Assembly (NCBI GenBank): GCA_033807695.1 | Contig: CM066302.1 | Span: 4,774,001 to 4,838,000 of the forward strand | Reading direction: 5' to 3' | Origin: Daedaleopsis sinensis | Lineage: Eukaryota > Basidiomycota > Agaricomycetes > Polyporales > Polyporaceae | Length of the DNA: 64,000 bases | Shown here: one piece after another, positions 11,551-22,398 of the stretch | How positions within the stretch are numbered: the first letter of the stretch is position 1 | Layout: each line of letters begins with the position of its first letter | The notes under the pieces: model-generated | What the model saw: the letters and a program-made list of their open reading frames with translations, nothing else | Told to the model about the DNA's origin: nothing | Database searches by the model: none | Program-made: the position numbers and the translations under genes

Positions 11551-12200
11551 TGACACTGGTGATGGTAACAAATGGGAATGTGAAGTACGCTGGCTGACAG
11601 GAGTACATGGTGGTAATGTGAGCATGATCCTGGGTGCACACAGTAGTGCCCTAATCAGCTGCAGATATTGCTAATTACCTACTGTGATTATTTGGTTCCT
11701 CCACAATGTTTAGCCACTTACCAGCTCTATGAGCTCACTGCTTGTCCTGTTCAACCCAATACTGCATAATAGTGATGGGGAGCATGTGATGGTATTGCGA
11801 GTATGATCATGGGTTTGCGCAGTACTACAATAATCAGCTGCAGATATTGTTCATTGTAATGCCACAATCAGCTACAGATCTTGTCAGAGACCTACAATGA
11901 TTACTTCGTAGATATTGTAACTGAGCTACAATGATTACTCCGCTCTTCCAACATGGTTGCCTGCTGGCTCATAGTTCCAATTTGATTAGTGACGGGGAGC
12001 ATGTGGTGGTAATGTGAGTATGAGCATGGGTTTACACAGTACTGCAATAATCAGCTGCAGACATTGTCCATGGTAATGCCGCAATCAGCTACAGATATTG
12101 TCAGAGAGCTACAATGATTACTTCATAGATATTGTAACTTAGCTACAATGATTACTCCGTTCTTCCAACATGGTTGCCTGCTGGCTCATAGTTATAATTT
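11551..12200. repeat. Degenerate tandem repeat of about 220 bp, AT-rich
   Basis: Two near-identical units (about 11773-11990 and 11992-12200) share GGGGAGCATGTG, AATCAGCTGCAGA, CAGCTACAGAT, TACAATGATTAC and AACATGGTTGCCTGCTGG in the same order. A more diverged third unit starts near 11555. No coding potential is seen, and 12200-12453 shows nothing recognisable. Confidence 0.7.
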
Positions 12201-12453
12201 GATAAAACGCTTGAAGAAATCACCTCACAGGCTTTGGAAGTAGATAGATGATCCGTGTAAGGTCATCCGAACACAGGGGGTTGATTATGTTAGTCAAGTG
12301 GCCATACACATCGATCAATTAACGTTACCAGCTAGGAAGATGGGACAGTGAATTAACGTACCTCTGTGAGTATACTGTACATGTTACTAGACTTTACTGG
12401 AGTACAATAGTGGGAGTTAGTGAGTCTTTACTGTGTAGTTAAGTAGACCAGTT

Positions 12454-13341
12454 CTACTGAGCTTTGTGCCACATCTGGCCGGCGATCGCTCCCTGGAACC
12501 CGCAGTCTGGCCGTAGCACACTCACGTGCAGCTCCTCCAAAAACGCATCTATGTACAGTGTCAGCGTCACGTTCGTCAGCAGCAGCCGGTTCGAGCCTGC
12601 GATGAGCAGCTCTCTAGGCCTACGACTGCCCAAGACAATCTCCTTCTCCACTTTGATTTTGTCATATCGGAGACATAGCGATGCTTGGAATATGTACTGT
12701 TCTCTGTTAGCTGCAAATACACTGCCGGTGACGTGGCCAGACTTACAATAGGTCGCTTTTGGGCATCGTTTTTCCTTCGCGCGATGTCCATGATCTCCAC
12801 TATGGGCTGCTCGGCCTGCGTGTACGGTCGGAACATTTGCGTGTCCACCTTGTAGCTGTCTCGTGAGGTCAGCGCATGTTTGGATCGTACCACCTGGCCA
12901 CTCACAACCGCCTCAGGCCTAACACGAGGCCATTATACTCTGTCGCGTGGTTAGTCATAGGTTTGTAAAACCATGACTATCGTACTCACCGACGTTTTCC
13001 AGCTTCTGCCGCATGGGAAGGGGGACTGACTTGCGCCAAACGTCACTGCGGGCCACACAGGGGTCCAGTCGTCGCTCCTTGACCGCTACAGGGCTGGGAG
13101 GTCTGGTGCGTCCGCGTCGCGCCGGTCTTCCTCGCGTAGGGGCCGTTCTTCCTCGCGCAGGGGCCGGAGGGGCTTTTTCGGATGCCCTCGTCATACTTCG
13201 AGTCGTTCGCAATAGTCCGGGCTCGTCTTCACGAGGTACGTCTGCAGTGCGGGCACCTGCGCGTCCGCGAGAACGTCCTCCGGTGGCTTTTCCACGCCCC
13301 CGTCGCGCGTTCTTCGTCTTCTGGGTTCGCGTTTGGACCAT
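12454..13341 (-). CDS. Small uncharacterised protein with basic N-terminus
   Basis: Exon 1 (13341 to about 12989) encodes a basic, RGR/PARG-rich N-terminus starting MVQTRTQKTKNARRG, which resembles a nuclear or nucleic-acid-binding tail. It joins a folded-looking C-terminal region across introns near 12988-12940, 12915-12884 and 12750-12700. That region contains YKVDTQMFRPYTQAEQPIV, KVEKEIVLGSRRPRELL and a closing PDCGFQGAIAGQMWHKAQ. One intron would be only about 32 bp, so that junction is doubtful. No family is recognised. The folded half reads as real protein with no stops, and total length is about 250 residues. Confidence 0.5.
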
Positions 13342-13484
13342 GTCGACCTGCTGACGAGTATGAAGGATGAGAGGGTGGTGGATGGAGGGAGAGAAAGGGA
13401 TGACGCGTCGTCTTGCACGCGCGTCGCCAGATGGCTGAAAAGTTGTAGTTTATTTCCAAACTTAGCATTCCACGCGACAGTCCA

Positions 13485-13582
13485 TCTTTCGCAGATCTCC
13501 GAGTTGCCACGTGGGTAAGCTGGCTGTGCTTGCTCTTTCGCAGATCTCCGAGCTGCCACGTGGATGAGCTGGCTGTGCTTGC
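13485..13582. repeat. 49-bp tandem duplication
   Basis: A unit beginning TCTTTCGCAGATCTCCGAG is present twice in direct tandem (about 13485-13533 and 13534-13582) with a few substitutions. It lies upstream of the minus-strand gene at 12454-13341. Confidence 0.7.
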
Positions 13583-13760
13583 CAGGCCCAGGTCCCGGCA
13601 CCTGCCGAGATAGTCCGAGGCTTTCCGTCCCAAACGGAGATCAGTGCCATATCTTATCTCTCGGTAACTCGGTGTCGCTGATGGGCGTAGACATAAATAC
13701 GTTGGCCCAGGTACATGGACGTGAACGATTCTAATGCTGCATTGTACTACGTATTAAGCC

Positions 13761-13787
13761 CGGGTACGCGGGACCTCCGCGTACCCG
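13761..13787. repeat. GC-rich hairpin, 11-bp perfect stem
   Basis: CGGGTACGCGG and its reverse complement flank a 5-base loop. It resembles the hairpins at 15481-15762 and 23453-23651 and is the leftmost member of that family. Confidence 0.75.
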
Positions 13788-13860
13788 AACTCACAAACCC
13801 GTTTTTGGACATTGGTGGCTCATTGGTCTAGCGCTGAGCAGGCAGTGGAACGGTCAGGTA

Positions 13861-14345
13861 TCACCCGTACGTACATCGTTTTTCTGTGCGAACCCGCCCA
13901 CGCGGTGGGCCCGCGTATGCGGGATCGCTTTGTAGCGCAATGGATCGCACAACTGTGCTTCTGAACTGGTGAGAGTCCCCTCCCTTGGACGTATCACGCG
14001 TTAGACATGTATTTCGAAATCTACATCTACCTGTATTGTAGGCCGCCCGCTGCGCGAGACGGCATGTCTCACCACAACGGCCTGGAACACGTTCCTCACG
14101 TACAGTGTAGAGGTTCGCCGTGTGCTCGTCGTGCTGTGGCTTCCATATGTGTCGCCTCCTCCGGGCGAGAGCTTGACGGTGCGAGTCGAGCGCTGTCACC
14201 AGCCCGGAGTGTGCGTCTACCCCATCCAGGCACTTTCGCGTTGCGCGCGTCTGCCGCAGCACGCCACACCTCTCCTGCCGCCACCACCAGTCCCTCCGAC
14301 AAACACTACCACGATCCCGGAACACTGCTCATCAGCATCATGTCG
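13861..14345 (-). CDS. Possible coding region, unresolved
   Basis: Several open frames overlap on the minus strand. One reading (14340 towards 14040) contains LSPGGGDTYGSHSTTSTRR and LYVRNVFQAVVVRH, followed by a splice-like stretch with the same TTTCGAAA...CTAAC motif seen in introns of the genes at 16-26 kb. This hints at an intron-containing gene or gene remnant. No start, end or family can be assigned. Confidence 0.2.
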
Positions 14346-14439
14346 TGCGACATCATCACGACCACCACCGCTCCGAGCGACGAGGCCGGTGTCGTCATCC
14401 TCGTCCTTGCCAATTTCATGTTTCGCTAGTCTTCCTTGT

Positions 14440-15300
14440 TACTGGGTCGTGTTCGGTCGTCGTCCTTGTCGCTGGGTCGCATTCGCTCATCGTCTTTCGC
14501 TCGCGCTTGCGGTGGTGTTTGCTTGCGTTTCCGGTTGTCTTCCCTCTCGCTTCCGGTGGTCTTCGCACGCGCTTCGGACCAACTCGTCTATCGACGTCCC
14601 TCAAGTTCACAACCACGTCCTCAAAGACTCCATGATCGTTCTTCCGGTTGTCTTCGCTCTCGCTTGCGGTGGTCTTCGCTCTCGCTTGGGGTGGTCTTCG
14701 CACGCGCTTCGGACCAACTCGTCTATCGACGTCCCTCAAGTTCACAACCACGTCCTCAAAGACTCCGCGATCATTCTTCCGGTTGTCTTCTCTAGCGCTT
14801 GCGGTGGTCTTCGCTGGCGTTTCCGGTGGTTTTCGCTTGCGCTTCCGGTGGTCTCCGCTCTCGCTTCCAACCAACTCGCTTGTAGCTGGTAGACGTCCGC
14901 TCGTCATGTATGGCACTTAGCTCTGCAATGACCACCTTGTCCGTTGATGTCGGAGCAGATCCTGCTACATGCCACCAAGCGAGCGGAGAAGAACAACGAG
15001 CAACCCTTCCCAGTGATTCTGGATAAGCAGTTTGTGTCGCTAGTCATGGTTTCTCGAACACATGCCTAAAGGCATTAGACGACCATTTTCATGTTTCGCT
15101 CGTGGTCTTCGCACGCGCTTCGGACCAACTCGTCTATCGACGTCCCTCAAGTTCACAACCACGTCCTCAAAGACTCCATGATCGTTCTTCCGGTTGTCTT
15201 CGCTCGCGCTTGCGGTGGTCTTCGCTGGCGTTTCCGGTTGTCTTCGCTCTCGCTTCCGGTGGTCTTCGCACGCGCTTCGGACCAACTCGTCTATTTAAAG
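14440..15300. repeat. Tandem repeat block: 135-156 bp units built from shorter CT-rich units
   Basis: The segment starting CTTCGCACGCGCTTCGGACC occurs at about 14561, 14696, 15107 and 15263. Each full unit also carries TCGACGTCCCTCAAGTTCAC, and between units a short GCTTGCGGTGGTCTTCGCTC-like motif is iterated. The repeats are open in several frames on both strands, which makes ORFs here uninformative. The stretch 14900-15080 is unique sequence between copies. Confidence 0.75.
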
Positions 15301-15480
15301 GGCTCAAAAAGATGTGGGTAAGGGTCAGGCCTAGGTTAGAGCCATCAATTTCAGACTTTTGGGCTCGAGCATACGAGCGCTTATGAGCACGAAGCGCATT
15401 GAGCATGCCCGGCACACCGTACACGCCGGGGATGCGAGGAAACTAACGATAGATGTACGTTATGAAAAGCACGTCTAACC

Positions 15481-15762
15481 GCCCGGGTACGCCGGCTTCC
15501 GGCGTACCCGGGCTCTGGGAGCTTATACACGGAGACTTTGTGTCCAAAGGCCCGGGCACGCCGAGGTACGGCGTGCCCGGGCTCTGAGTGTCCGCATCGT
15601 GAATTATGCGGGTTAGATGTATGTTGTCAAAAGTATGTCTATCGCGTCCAACCCCGCGGGAACGCCGAGGTACGGCGTCCCCGGACAGTTCGAGCCTATG
15701 TCTGCAGTAAATCAAGAATAGAGAGAATTATCCCGGGCACGCCGGGACCCGGCGTGCACGGG
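15481..15762. repeat. Cluster of four GC-rich hairpins
   Basis: Perfect or nearly perfect inverted repeats sit at 15481-15513 (15-bp stems, 3-base loop), 15550-15582 (14-bp stems, 5-base loop), 15654-15684 (imperfect) and 15732-15762 (one mismatch). All share the core ACGCCG...CGGCGT. They lie 260-540 bp upstream of the ParB-like gene; the flanking 15300-15480 and 15763-16019 hold no recognisable gene. Confidence 0.85.
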
Positions 15763-16019
15763 CTCTGTACCCCCCGAACGGTACTTTAGGCGTTGGTGAA
15801 TGTACATTTTAAAACGTTCAACTAAAGGTATGTGTGCACTGTACGTGCGCATGTCACGTGTTGAGAGACTCGCCTGATTAGGGAAATAGGTTCCGGACCA
15901 AGGGAACATCATTTAGCAGGGATCGACGTCGTTGGGTCAGCGTCTCGCGGGCTTCGATATACTGAACACACTTCTTTTTGAAACTGCGCGCAGGATGCAC
16001 TAGTCTCACATTGACGGTC

Positions 16020-19000
16020 ATGGTGAGTGACTGTCTTGTTTCTGCCGTGACTGACCCATGCTCCACAGCCATCGGTGTCGCCATCTGCGCCCTCCCGCGC
16101 GCCGTCCCGCCAGCATGAGGCTCCGGAGTACCGGCACACGCAGCCCCTGGATGATCTAGGCATTACACTGCCCGGATGCTTATCCAAAGGAGGGCGATAT
16201 CGATCGCCTGCTATCTTTTGGTGAGTCGTTCGTCTCTCTCTCCTTTCTCTCTCTCATCCACTGACCATCTACTGCGAAGTAACCTGAAATTTCGAAATAT
16301 GCAAACTGTACGTGCATTTCGAAAACAACTGCTAACGCTGTAAACTGACGATTAGCTCGCAGAACAAAGCACAACAAGCCAAGGCTGCTGCCCCGGGCCA
16401 AGTGCGTCGCGACCTGTGTGCTGCTGCTCATCTCGCTCATCTCACTCATGTCGCTCGATCCGCAGGTCAATCGCGCTGGCAAAGCGCGGCCTGAGGACGG
16501 CGGATCCAAAAAGGATCGCGCTAAGACGGTCGATCAGGCCGGATTGGGTGCGACGACCCGTGAGGACGGAGAGAGCGAGCTTGAGGTGCGTACTGCGTCC
16601 TGGGCTGCTTGCTTGTACTCTCTCGCTGACTGGGTGATTTTTGCAGACCTCGAAGCCGAAGCCGAAGCCGAAGCCGAAGCCGCAGCCCAAGAACGCGGAC
16701 AAGGGCAAGAAGGGCGGACCGACGGCGCCCGACGTCGACGTGCATGTCGACGCACCGGCAGAGGCATCGGAGGTGAGCGACTGCAGCGCACGTTCCTCTT
16801 CCTGCTCTGTGCTAATTGTGTGTTGCGTTTAGCCTGCGAAGCGCAAAAAGGGGGCTAAGGGCAAGAAGGGCGCGGCGGAGGCCGGGGCGGAAGAGAAACC
16901 TGCGCGCGCCGCTGCAACGCTGAAGCCGCAGGTCGCTGCTGGGATTCAGGGCACGCAAGAGACCGCGTCGATCGCGGCTCAAGTGCACAAGGCGACGATC
17001 GGTTACGCGCGGTTCAACACGGTCGATCCGCCTCGCCCGGACGTTCACCTGCGCTTCGGACAGTTCAACCCGCGCCCGGTCAACAAGAGCGTAATCAAGA
17101 AGCTCGTCGAGGACTTCTACGCGAGCGGGCGCGACCCGCGGCGGGAGGCTCTGGCCGTCCTTGTGGATCCGACGTGGATCGAACGCGAGTCCGTTGTGCA
17201 GAACCCTGCGCTGCCGTGGGAGGAGGTTCCCGACGCGCGGTTTACGGCGGCGGTCGCTGGGCGTACGATCCAGGTTCTAACGGGGCAGCATCGGTCTGTT
17301 GCTGGCAAGACGTGGCGGGCGGCGATGACAGCGGAGCGCGCCAAACAAGAGAAGAAGCTGGCGAAGGCGACGGAGAAGCAGCAGGCGGAGCAGATCGAGC
17401 AGGCGGAGAAGAACATCGAGGAGTTGACGGCGGCCATCAAGGGGGCGACGACGTGGCTGGTGAGGTTTCTGGACCCCGGTGAGTGTTCAGCCGTACGTTA
17501 GTGCTGCGTTTTCAAACGGAACGCTAACCGCTCGACGCAGAGCTCATGAGCATCCCGCTGCGCATCCAGGTTGCGAGGAACCCGAAGGCACCTCGTCTCG
17601 AGACGACGGAGGCGGAGAGCATGATGATGACCTTGCCGCTCCTCGATGCGAAGGTGGAGGAGTGGGCGATCGCGAACCCGGGGCAGCCGCGACCGGTCCC
17701 GGGCACGCTGCCCTGGGTGCAAAAGATTGTCGCGGCGGTGATCCCGGAGCCTCAGCGTCGCAGCGACAAGCACCCGATCCTGTTCCACAGCGAGCCGTCT
17801 TTTCAGCTGCTGCGTCAGATGGACGGACTGGAGGCGTACCGCGGCAAGTACGTGATCCCCGTCAGTGTCCTGCATCAAGCGCTGTCGCTGCCGACGCGGA
17901 GCAGCACGACGACGAGCCTGGTCGGCTCTGTAGGTGTCATGTTGTTTATTCTGAGCCGAGTCGGGCGTCTGACGTGCTCTTAGTGTTTTGCAGAGATTCT
18001 CACTCGGAGCTTTGACATGCTCAGGATTTTCTCTCGGACATCGCCCCTTGTCAACATCCCCGATTACACGACCATTGGCGTCGAGTACGACCCGGACGAG
18101 ACCTCAGAGGACGACCGCGGTGAGACGGCGAAATGGACCCTCTGGAACCAGATCTCGCCGACATTGCTCCCGTTCCTCAACATGCTGCGCTCCTGCGAGG
18201 GGCTCGACCTCATCATCAGCGAGCAGGTGCGGAAGGAGAACGGCTTCCCTGCGAAGATCGAGGACGAGGCGACGTGGAACATGGCCCAGGACGCTCAGAG
18301 CGAGCTGGTCGACGAGCAGTACTACAAGGCCCTCAGCACGCTATCGCTGCAGGGGGAACACGTGGTGTCGTTCTGCACGACGGACTTGGTGGACGCGTTC
18401 GACACCGCGTATTGCGCCCACGTCCGGCGGTGGATGGGCACGCAGTTCTTGATGTTTGCGAACGAGACATGGAAGGAGGCGATGGGTGCCTATTGCGAGT
18501 CGCTGAAGAAGTCGCTCCCGCAGCTCTGGAAGGCACAGCTGAAGCAGATTGACAGCGAGCAGCATCATGACGACACGGAGGCCGCGGTCGAGCGGGAGCG
18601 GCTACGCCTGGCCCTACGCTATGCCCCGGCGAAGCTCAGGCTCATCACCACGGCCATGGAGGTCGGCTTCATGCTGGACGTTCCTTTCCCTAGCCCGTCT
18701 TACCACAACGACCTGCTCGCCGCTTTGAAGGAGTACGAACATGGCATTCGATGGGTGAGTGCTTCTTTTGAGAACACAGAGCTAACCGTGCAGAAGAGAG
18801 CGTTATCCGTCCAGCGCCCGTCTACGCCGGACCCCGGCGTAGACGGCTGCTGGACGAGCGTTTCGAAACACCGAACTAACCTCGCAGAGCCCGTCTACGC
18901 CGGACCCCGGCGTAGACGGCTGCTGGACGAGCGTTTCGAAACACAGAACTAACCTCACAGAGCCCGTCTACGCCGGACCCCGGCGTAGACGGGCTTTCTA

Positions 19001-21935
19001 CGAGTCTTTTCGAAACACAGAATTGACCTCGCAGACCTCGTCTACGCCGAAGTCCGGCGTAGACGGGCTCTGGACGAGCGTTTGGAAACACAGAACTAAC
19101 CTCGCTATTTGTAGATCGCTCGCCTTCTGGACCCATTCGCAGAGACGTTCATGCGCACCGTCTCTCGTGCGCACGTTGTATTCGATCCCTGCACGTACAT
19201 CCTTGGTGTCATCGAAGGCAGTGATCTGTTCGATGTCGACGGCGATATCAAACGCAAGGTAAGTAATATGCTGTGCACGTACAACGCAGCGGACTTATAT
19301 TTGTTAGTTCTACAATTGGCTGTTCAACAACATGTCGAAACTGCGCGCGGTCGACGCTGTCATGCGCCAATTCACTACGAAGGAGATCCTCAGTACATGG
19401 GAGATCACGTCGAACAAGTGGCATACGCTCGTTGACCATTTCGGTGCCGACAAGAGCAAGGTCGTCGTGGCGGATGGCTGGGCGCAATTCCACAACAAGA
19501 TCGGCACGTCGCTCAAACTGACTCGTCACGACCAGAACGAGATCGACGGGATGCGACACTGGGTGGCCGGCGCCATGAATCCTAGGTTGTTCCCGACTCC
19601 TGAGGTCCTTGCCCGGTGGAAGGCCTCCCCCAACAACACGGGGCACCTCGCGGGCGTGCGGGTGTGGCTCAAGGACTGCGACGTCTCGTTGCTCAACACG
19701 GACCCGTTGACGAAGTCGTTGCCCGACATCCCTCCTCCCGACTTCAACCGCTACCCTGCGCTGCGCATGATCTACCGTACTTGGGGCCTTCGCAACGAAA
19801 GCTGGAAGACCAAGCATGGCGGGGGGGACGCGCTGACCGCACTCGCTCAGATCGAGCTGAGGCACCAAGTCGCGACCACCGGGCGGGTGCTGCAAACCGA
19901 GGACGGTTCTGCACTGCGGACCTCTTTCATGGACTTCCTCGCATCAATATCCACCCCCATGGCGGACGTGTTCATGACGTCGTCCGCGCGGCAGAAGGCC
20001 GCCGTACCTCGCTGGTGCAATTGGGACGACGGGCTGATTGAGAAGCTCGTGTTGGACTCTCAGACGACGTACGGTGTCTTGGACGTCGCGGTCAGCAGCT
20101 CTGAGCGGACGAAGGCGGTCGCGCGACAGGCTCAGTACGCGAAGGAGTTTGGGCAGCTCGGGAAGTGGCTGGAGAAGAGCACTGTGGCTCGTTGTGCTCC
20201 TCACGCGGCAGGCAACGTCGAGTACAACGTCGCACTGGCCTTTGACCGGCTGTTTCTGGTAAGTGACGGTGTAGCTGTGGGTTTTGAAATGCACGACTAA
20301 GTCAGGTTTTGCAGGCTTTGCTGCAGAACGCCAACCGGATCGAGGCGCGGATGGGTGGTCTCCCGAAGGAGGCTCCGTACGTGACAGCGGACGAGTACGG
20401 AGTCTGCGGGGAGCTCGTGCCTGCGGTGCCTCCCTCTGTTCGCGAGGCCAACTCGTACAGTTCGCTCGAGGAGATGCGCGAGGAGAACCCGGTGCTGGCG
20501 GACCAGTACTTCCACCTGCGGGAGATCCTGGCGAGGGCGAGCGGTATGAACCCGATGCTGAAGGACGGTATGCTGCCGCAGGAGTTCGACCAGTGGCACG
20601 AGGTGTTTGGGACCTCACGCGAAGAGTGTGTCCGTGAGGCGCAGAACGCTTCGGACCTGACGTCGAGCCTCAACGCTGTCAAGGATGGTAAGCCGCGCAA
20701 GCTGACGGAGTTTAGGCACGATCCGCGCGACGACGCGGCTTGGACCGCGGGCTTCCGCAATCTCGACGACGCGGCGTTCTGCAACCGGTCGCACCCGCTG
20801 GTCACCGCGCTGAAGGAGGTGCGTGTCTTTGATCCCAGCGTGCCGTCTGGCTTTGGGAAGACTGCGTCGGGTTCTCCGGAGGGGGCTGGTCTCCCCGCGG
20901 CGAGTGCTTCTGCGGCGGCCATGGACGTCGACGTCCATTCCCAGGTTAGTGCTAAGGTTAGTGCTAGCTTTGCAATAGCTCATCTATGTGGTGTTTTCAG
21001 GACGGGGAAGGGTCGGTCGTGCCAGTGACCGAGCCTGAGGGTCTCCAGGCCAACGACGAGGACGTTGAACAGGAGGTCGAACAGGACCCCGATGCGGACG
21101 CGGACGTGGACGCCGATGCGGATGCGGACGCCGAACAGTACGATGGCTCTGCTAGCGAGGGCGACTCCCCCGAAGACAACGCGGATCTGTTTGCGGAAGG
21201 GGAGGACTCGGACCCGTTCGACACGCCCACCCGCGCGGCTGTGGCGGCCTTCAGGGAAGTCATGCCGAGGTTTGGACTGACGGAGGAAAACTTTGTCTTC
21301 CGCAATCCGTTGGAGACAGAGGCGGAGGCCACACCCACGCAACTGACACAGGGCAATCCACCTGCACGTCGCGTCCTTCCGCGCGGTCGATCGACGAACC
21401 AGACGGTATGTGACTTCGCGTCTGCTGCCGCTCACATCCACTAACATTTGATGACAGTCGAGCCCTGAGATTCCGCTCAGGCAAGATGGTCAGTTGCCCG
21501 CAGGGACGCCGCCGGCTTTCGACCTGTCTCAGCCGGGCGGGGGCCCCTCGCGTGCGGCGTCTTTGCGCTCGGACACCGCAGAGGACATGGACATCGGGTC
21601 TGACAGCTCTGGGCGGCCTGCGCGTCGCTCTGTGGTGAGCAGGATGGCTACCCGCGCCGGAAAGGCTCCCCGTGTGCATGGGGTCAAGACCGGTACGTGT
21701 TCTACAGGTACGGACTTGCTGCGTTTTCATTGCTGACTCCTTCTGTGCAGAGCAGAAGCCGAAACGTCGACGCGCAGAATCGTCTGCGACCGGTGGCCCG
21801 TCCGTTCGCCGCAGCCCGGAGCAGCGCAGCCCGAAGCAGAAGAAAGCGAAGAACAGCAAGGTCGTCGTGTCTGACGAGGAGGCCCAGGAGCCCAGCACCC
21901 AGGGCACCAGCGTCCCTATGGGCATGCCTGTCTGA
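16020..21935 (+). CDS. Large protein with ParB/sulfiredoxin-like domain, unknown function
   Basis: Thirteen exons can be joined from a 3-bp first exon (ATG at 16020) to the TGA at 21935, giving about 1596 residues with all phases consistent; the acceptor near 17995 is the least certain. The first 200 residues are low complexity with KPKPKP and KKGAKGKKG patches. Residues 200-310 read like a ParB/Srx fold: RFGQFNPRPVNKSVIKKLVE, then a PxxVLVDP-like strand and VLTGQHRSVAGK, which matches the G-x-HR box of ParB-type domains. A Lys/Glu/Gln-rich coiled coil follows (about 312-350). The large central part (about 350-1270) is folded-looking but unrecognised. The C-terminus is acidic (repeated Asp-Ala) and ends in a basic KPKRRR segment. 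ParB-type domains bind CTP or ATP and DNA in bacteria; any such activity here is inference. Confidence 0.65.
18755..19114. repeat. Intron expanded by four tandem hairpin units (about 73 bp period)
   Basis: One intron of the ParB-like gene holds four units. Each contains a perfect hairpin (stem CCGTCTACGCCGG, 3-base loop; starts near 18818, 18891, 18964 and 19038) followed by TTTCGAAACACAGAACTAAC and CTCGCAG. Each unit therefore ends like an intron 3' end, with branch site and acceptor. Coding resumes in frame at 19115 (IARLLDPFAETFM). Confidence 0.85.
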
Positions 21936-22059
21936 GTTCGCGCGTTAGATGTGCTTTGGTAAATGTCCCGCTATCCGCATTCCCCCCGCATCCCGTTGGT
22001 ATTGAATGGACCGCATCGCGTGTAGTGTTGTAGTTGTGTATCCCCCGAAGAAGTGTATG

Positions 22060-22065
22060 AATAAA
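22060..22065 (+). terminator. Polyadenylation-signal-like AATAAA downstream of the ParB-like gene
   Basis: AATAAA lies 125 bp after the stop codon, in an AT-richer patch. The rest of the 463 bp spacer (21936-22398) leads into the next gene and includes a CT-rich leader just before its ATG. Confidence 0.35.
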
Positions 22066-22398
22066 ATGTATTATTGTGTCATCCGCACTGCGTGAAAGGC
22101 GATGTTCCAGGCGGCGGGTGTGCGCGCCCGCGCGCATGTGGCATGCGATCACCGCGCCTCCGTGCCTCCCGTCATTTAGCCACTGTGATGTCACCGCAGG
22201 TAGGAGCAAGGTTTTAGCCATTTAGGCTCGCATCAACGATCAATATTGCGCGCCAACCGCCCCTGTCTCGTTCCGAAACCCGAAGTAGAACAGGGTTGGC
22301 TGCGTTCAAGTTCTCCTCCTCCTTCCTTTCTCCCCCTTGTTGCCCACACTCTCTGTCTGCTCACTGTGTCTGCTCTGTGCGTTCTTCAGCTTCCCTCG

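Noticed and set aside
13400..14345. tRNA or CRISPR-like interpretation of the short repeats and hairpins
   Set aside because: Hairpins have perfect long stems with no cloverleaf or A/B boxes, and repeats lack regular unique spacers; the genome is eukaryotic.
14416..14916. 166-codon minus-strand ORF across the CT-rich repeats
   Set aside because: Open frame arises from tandem repeats; equally long frames exist on the other strand.
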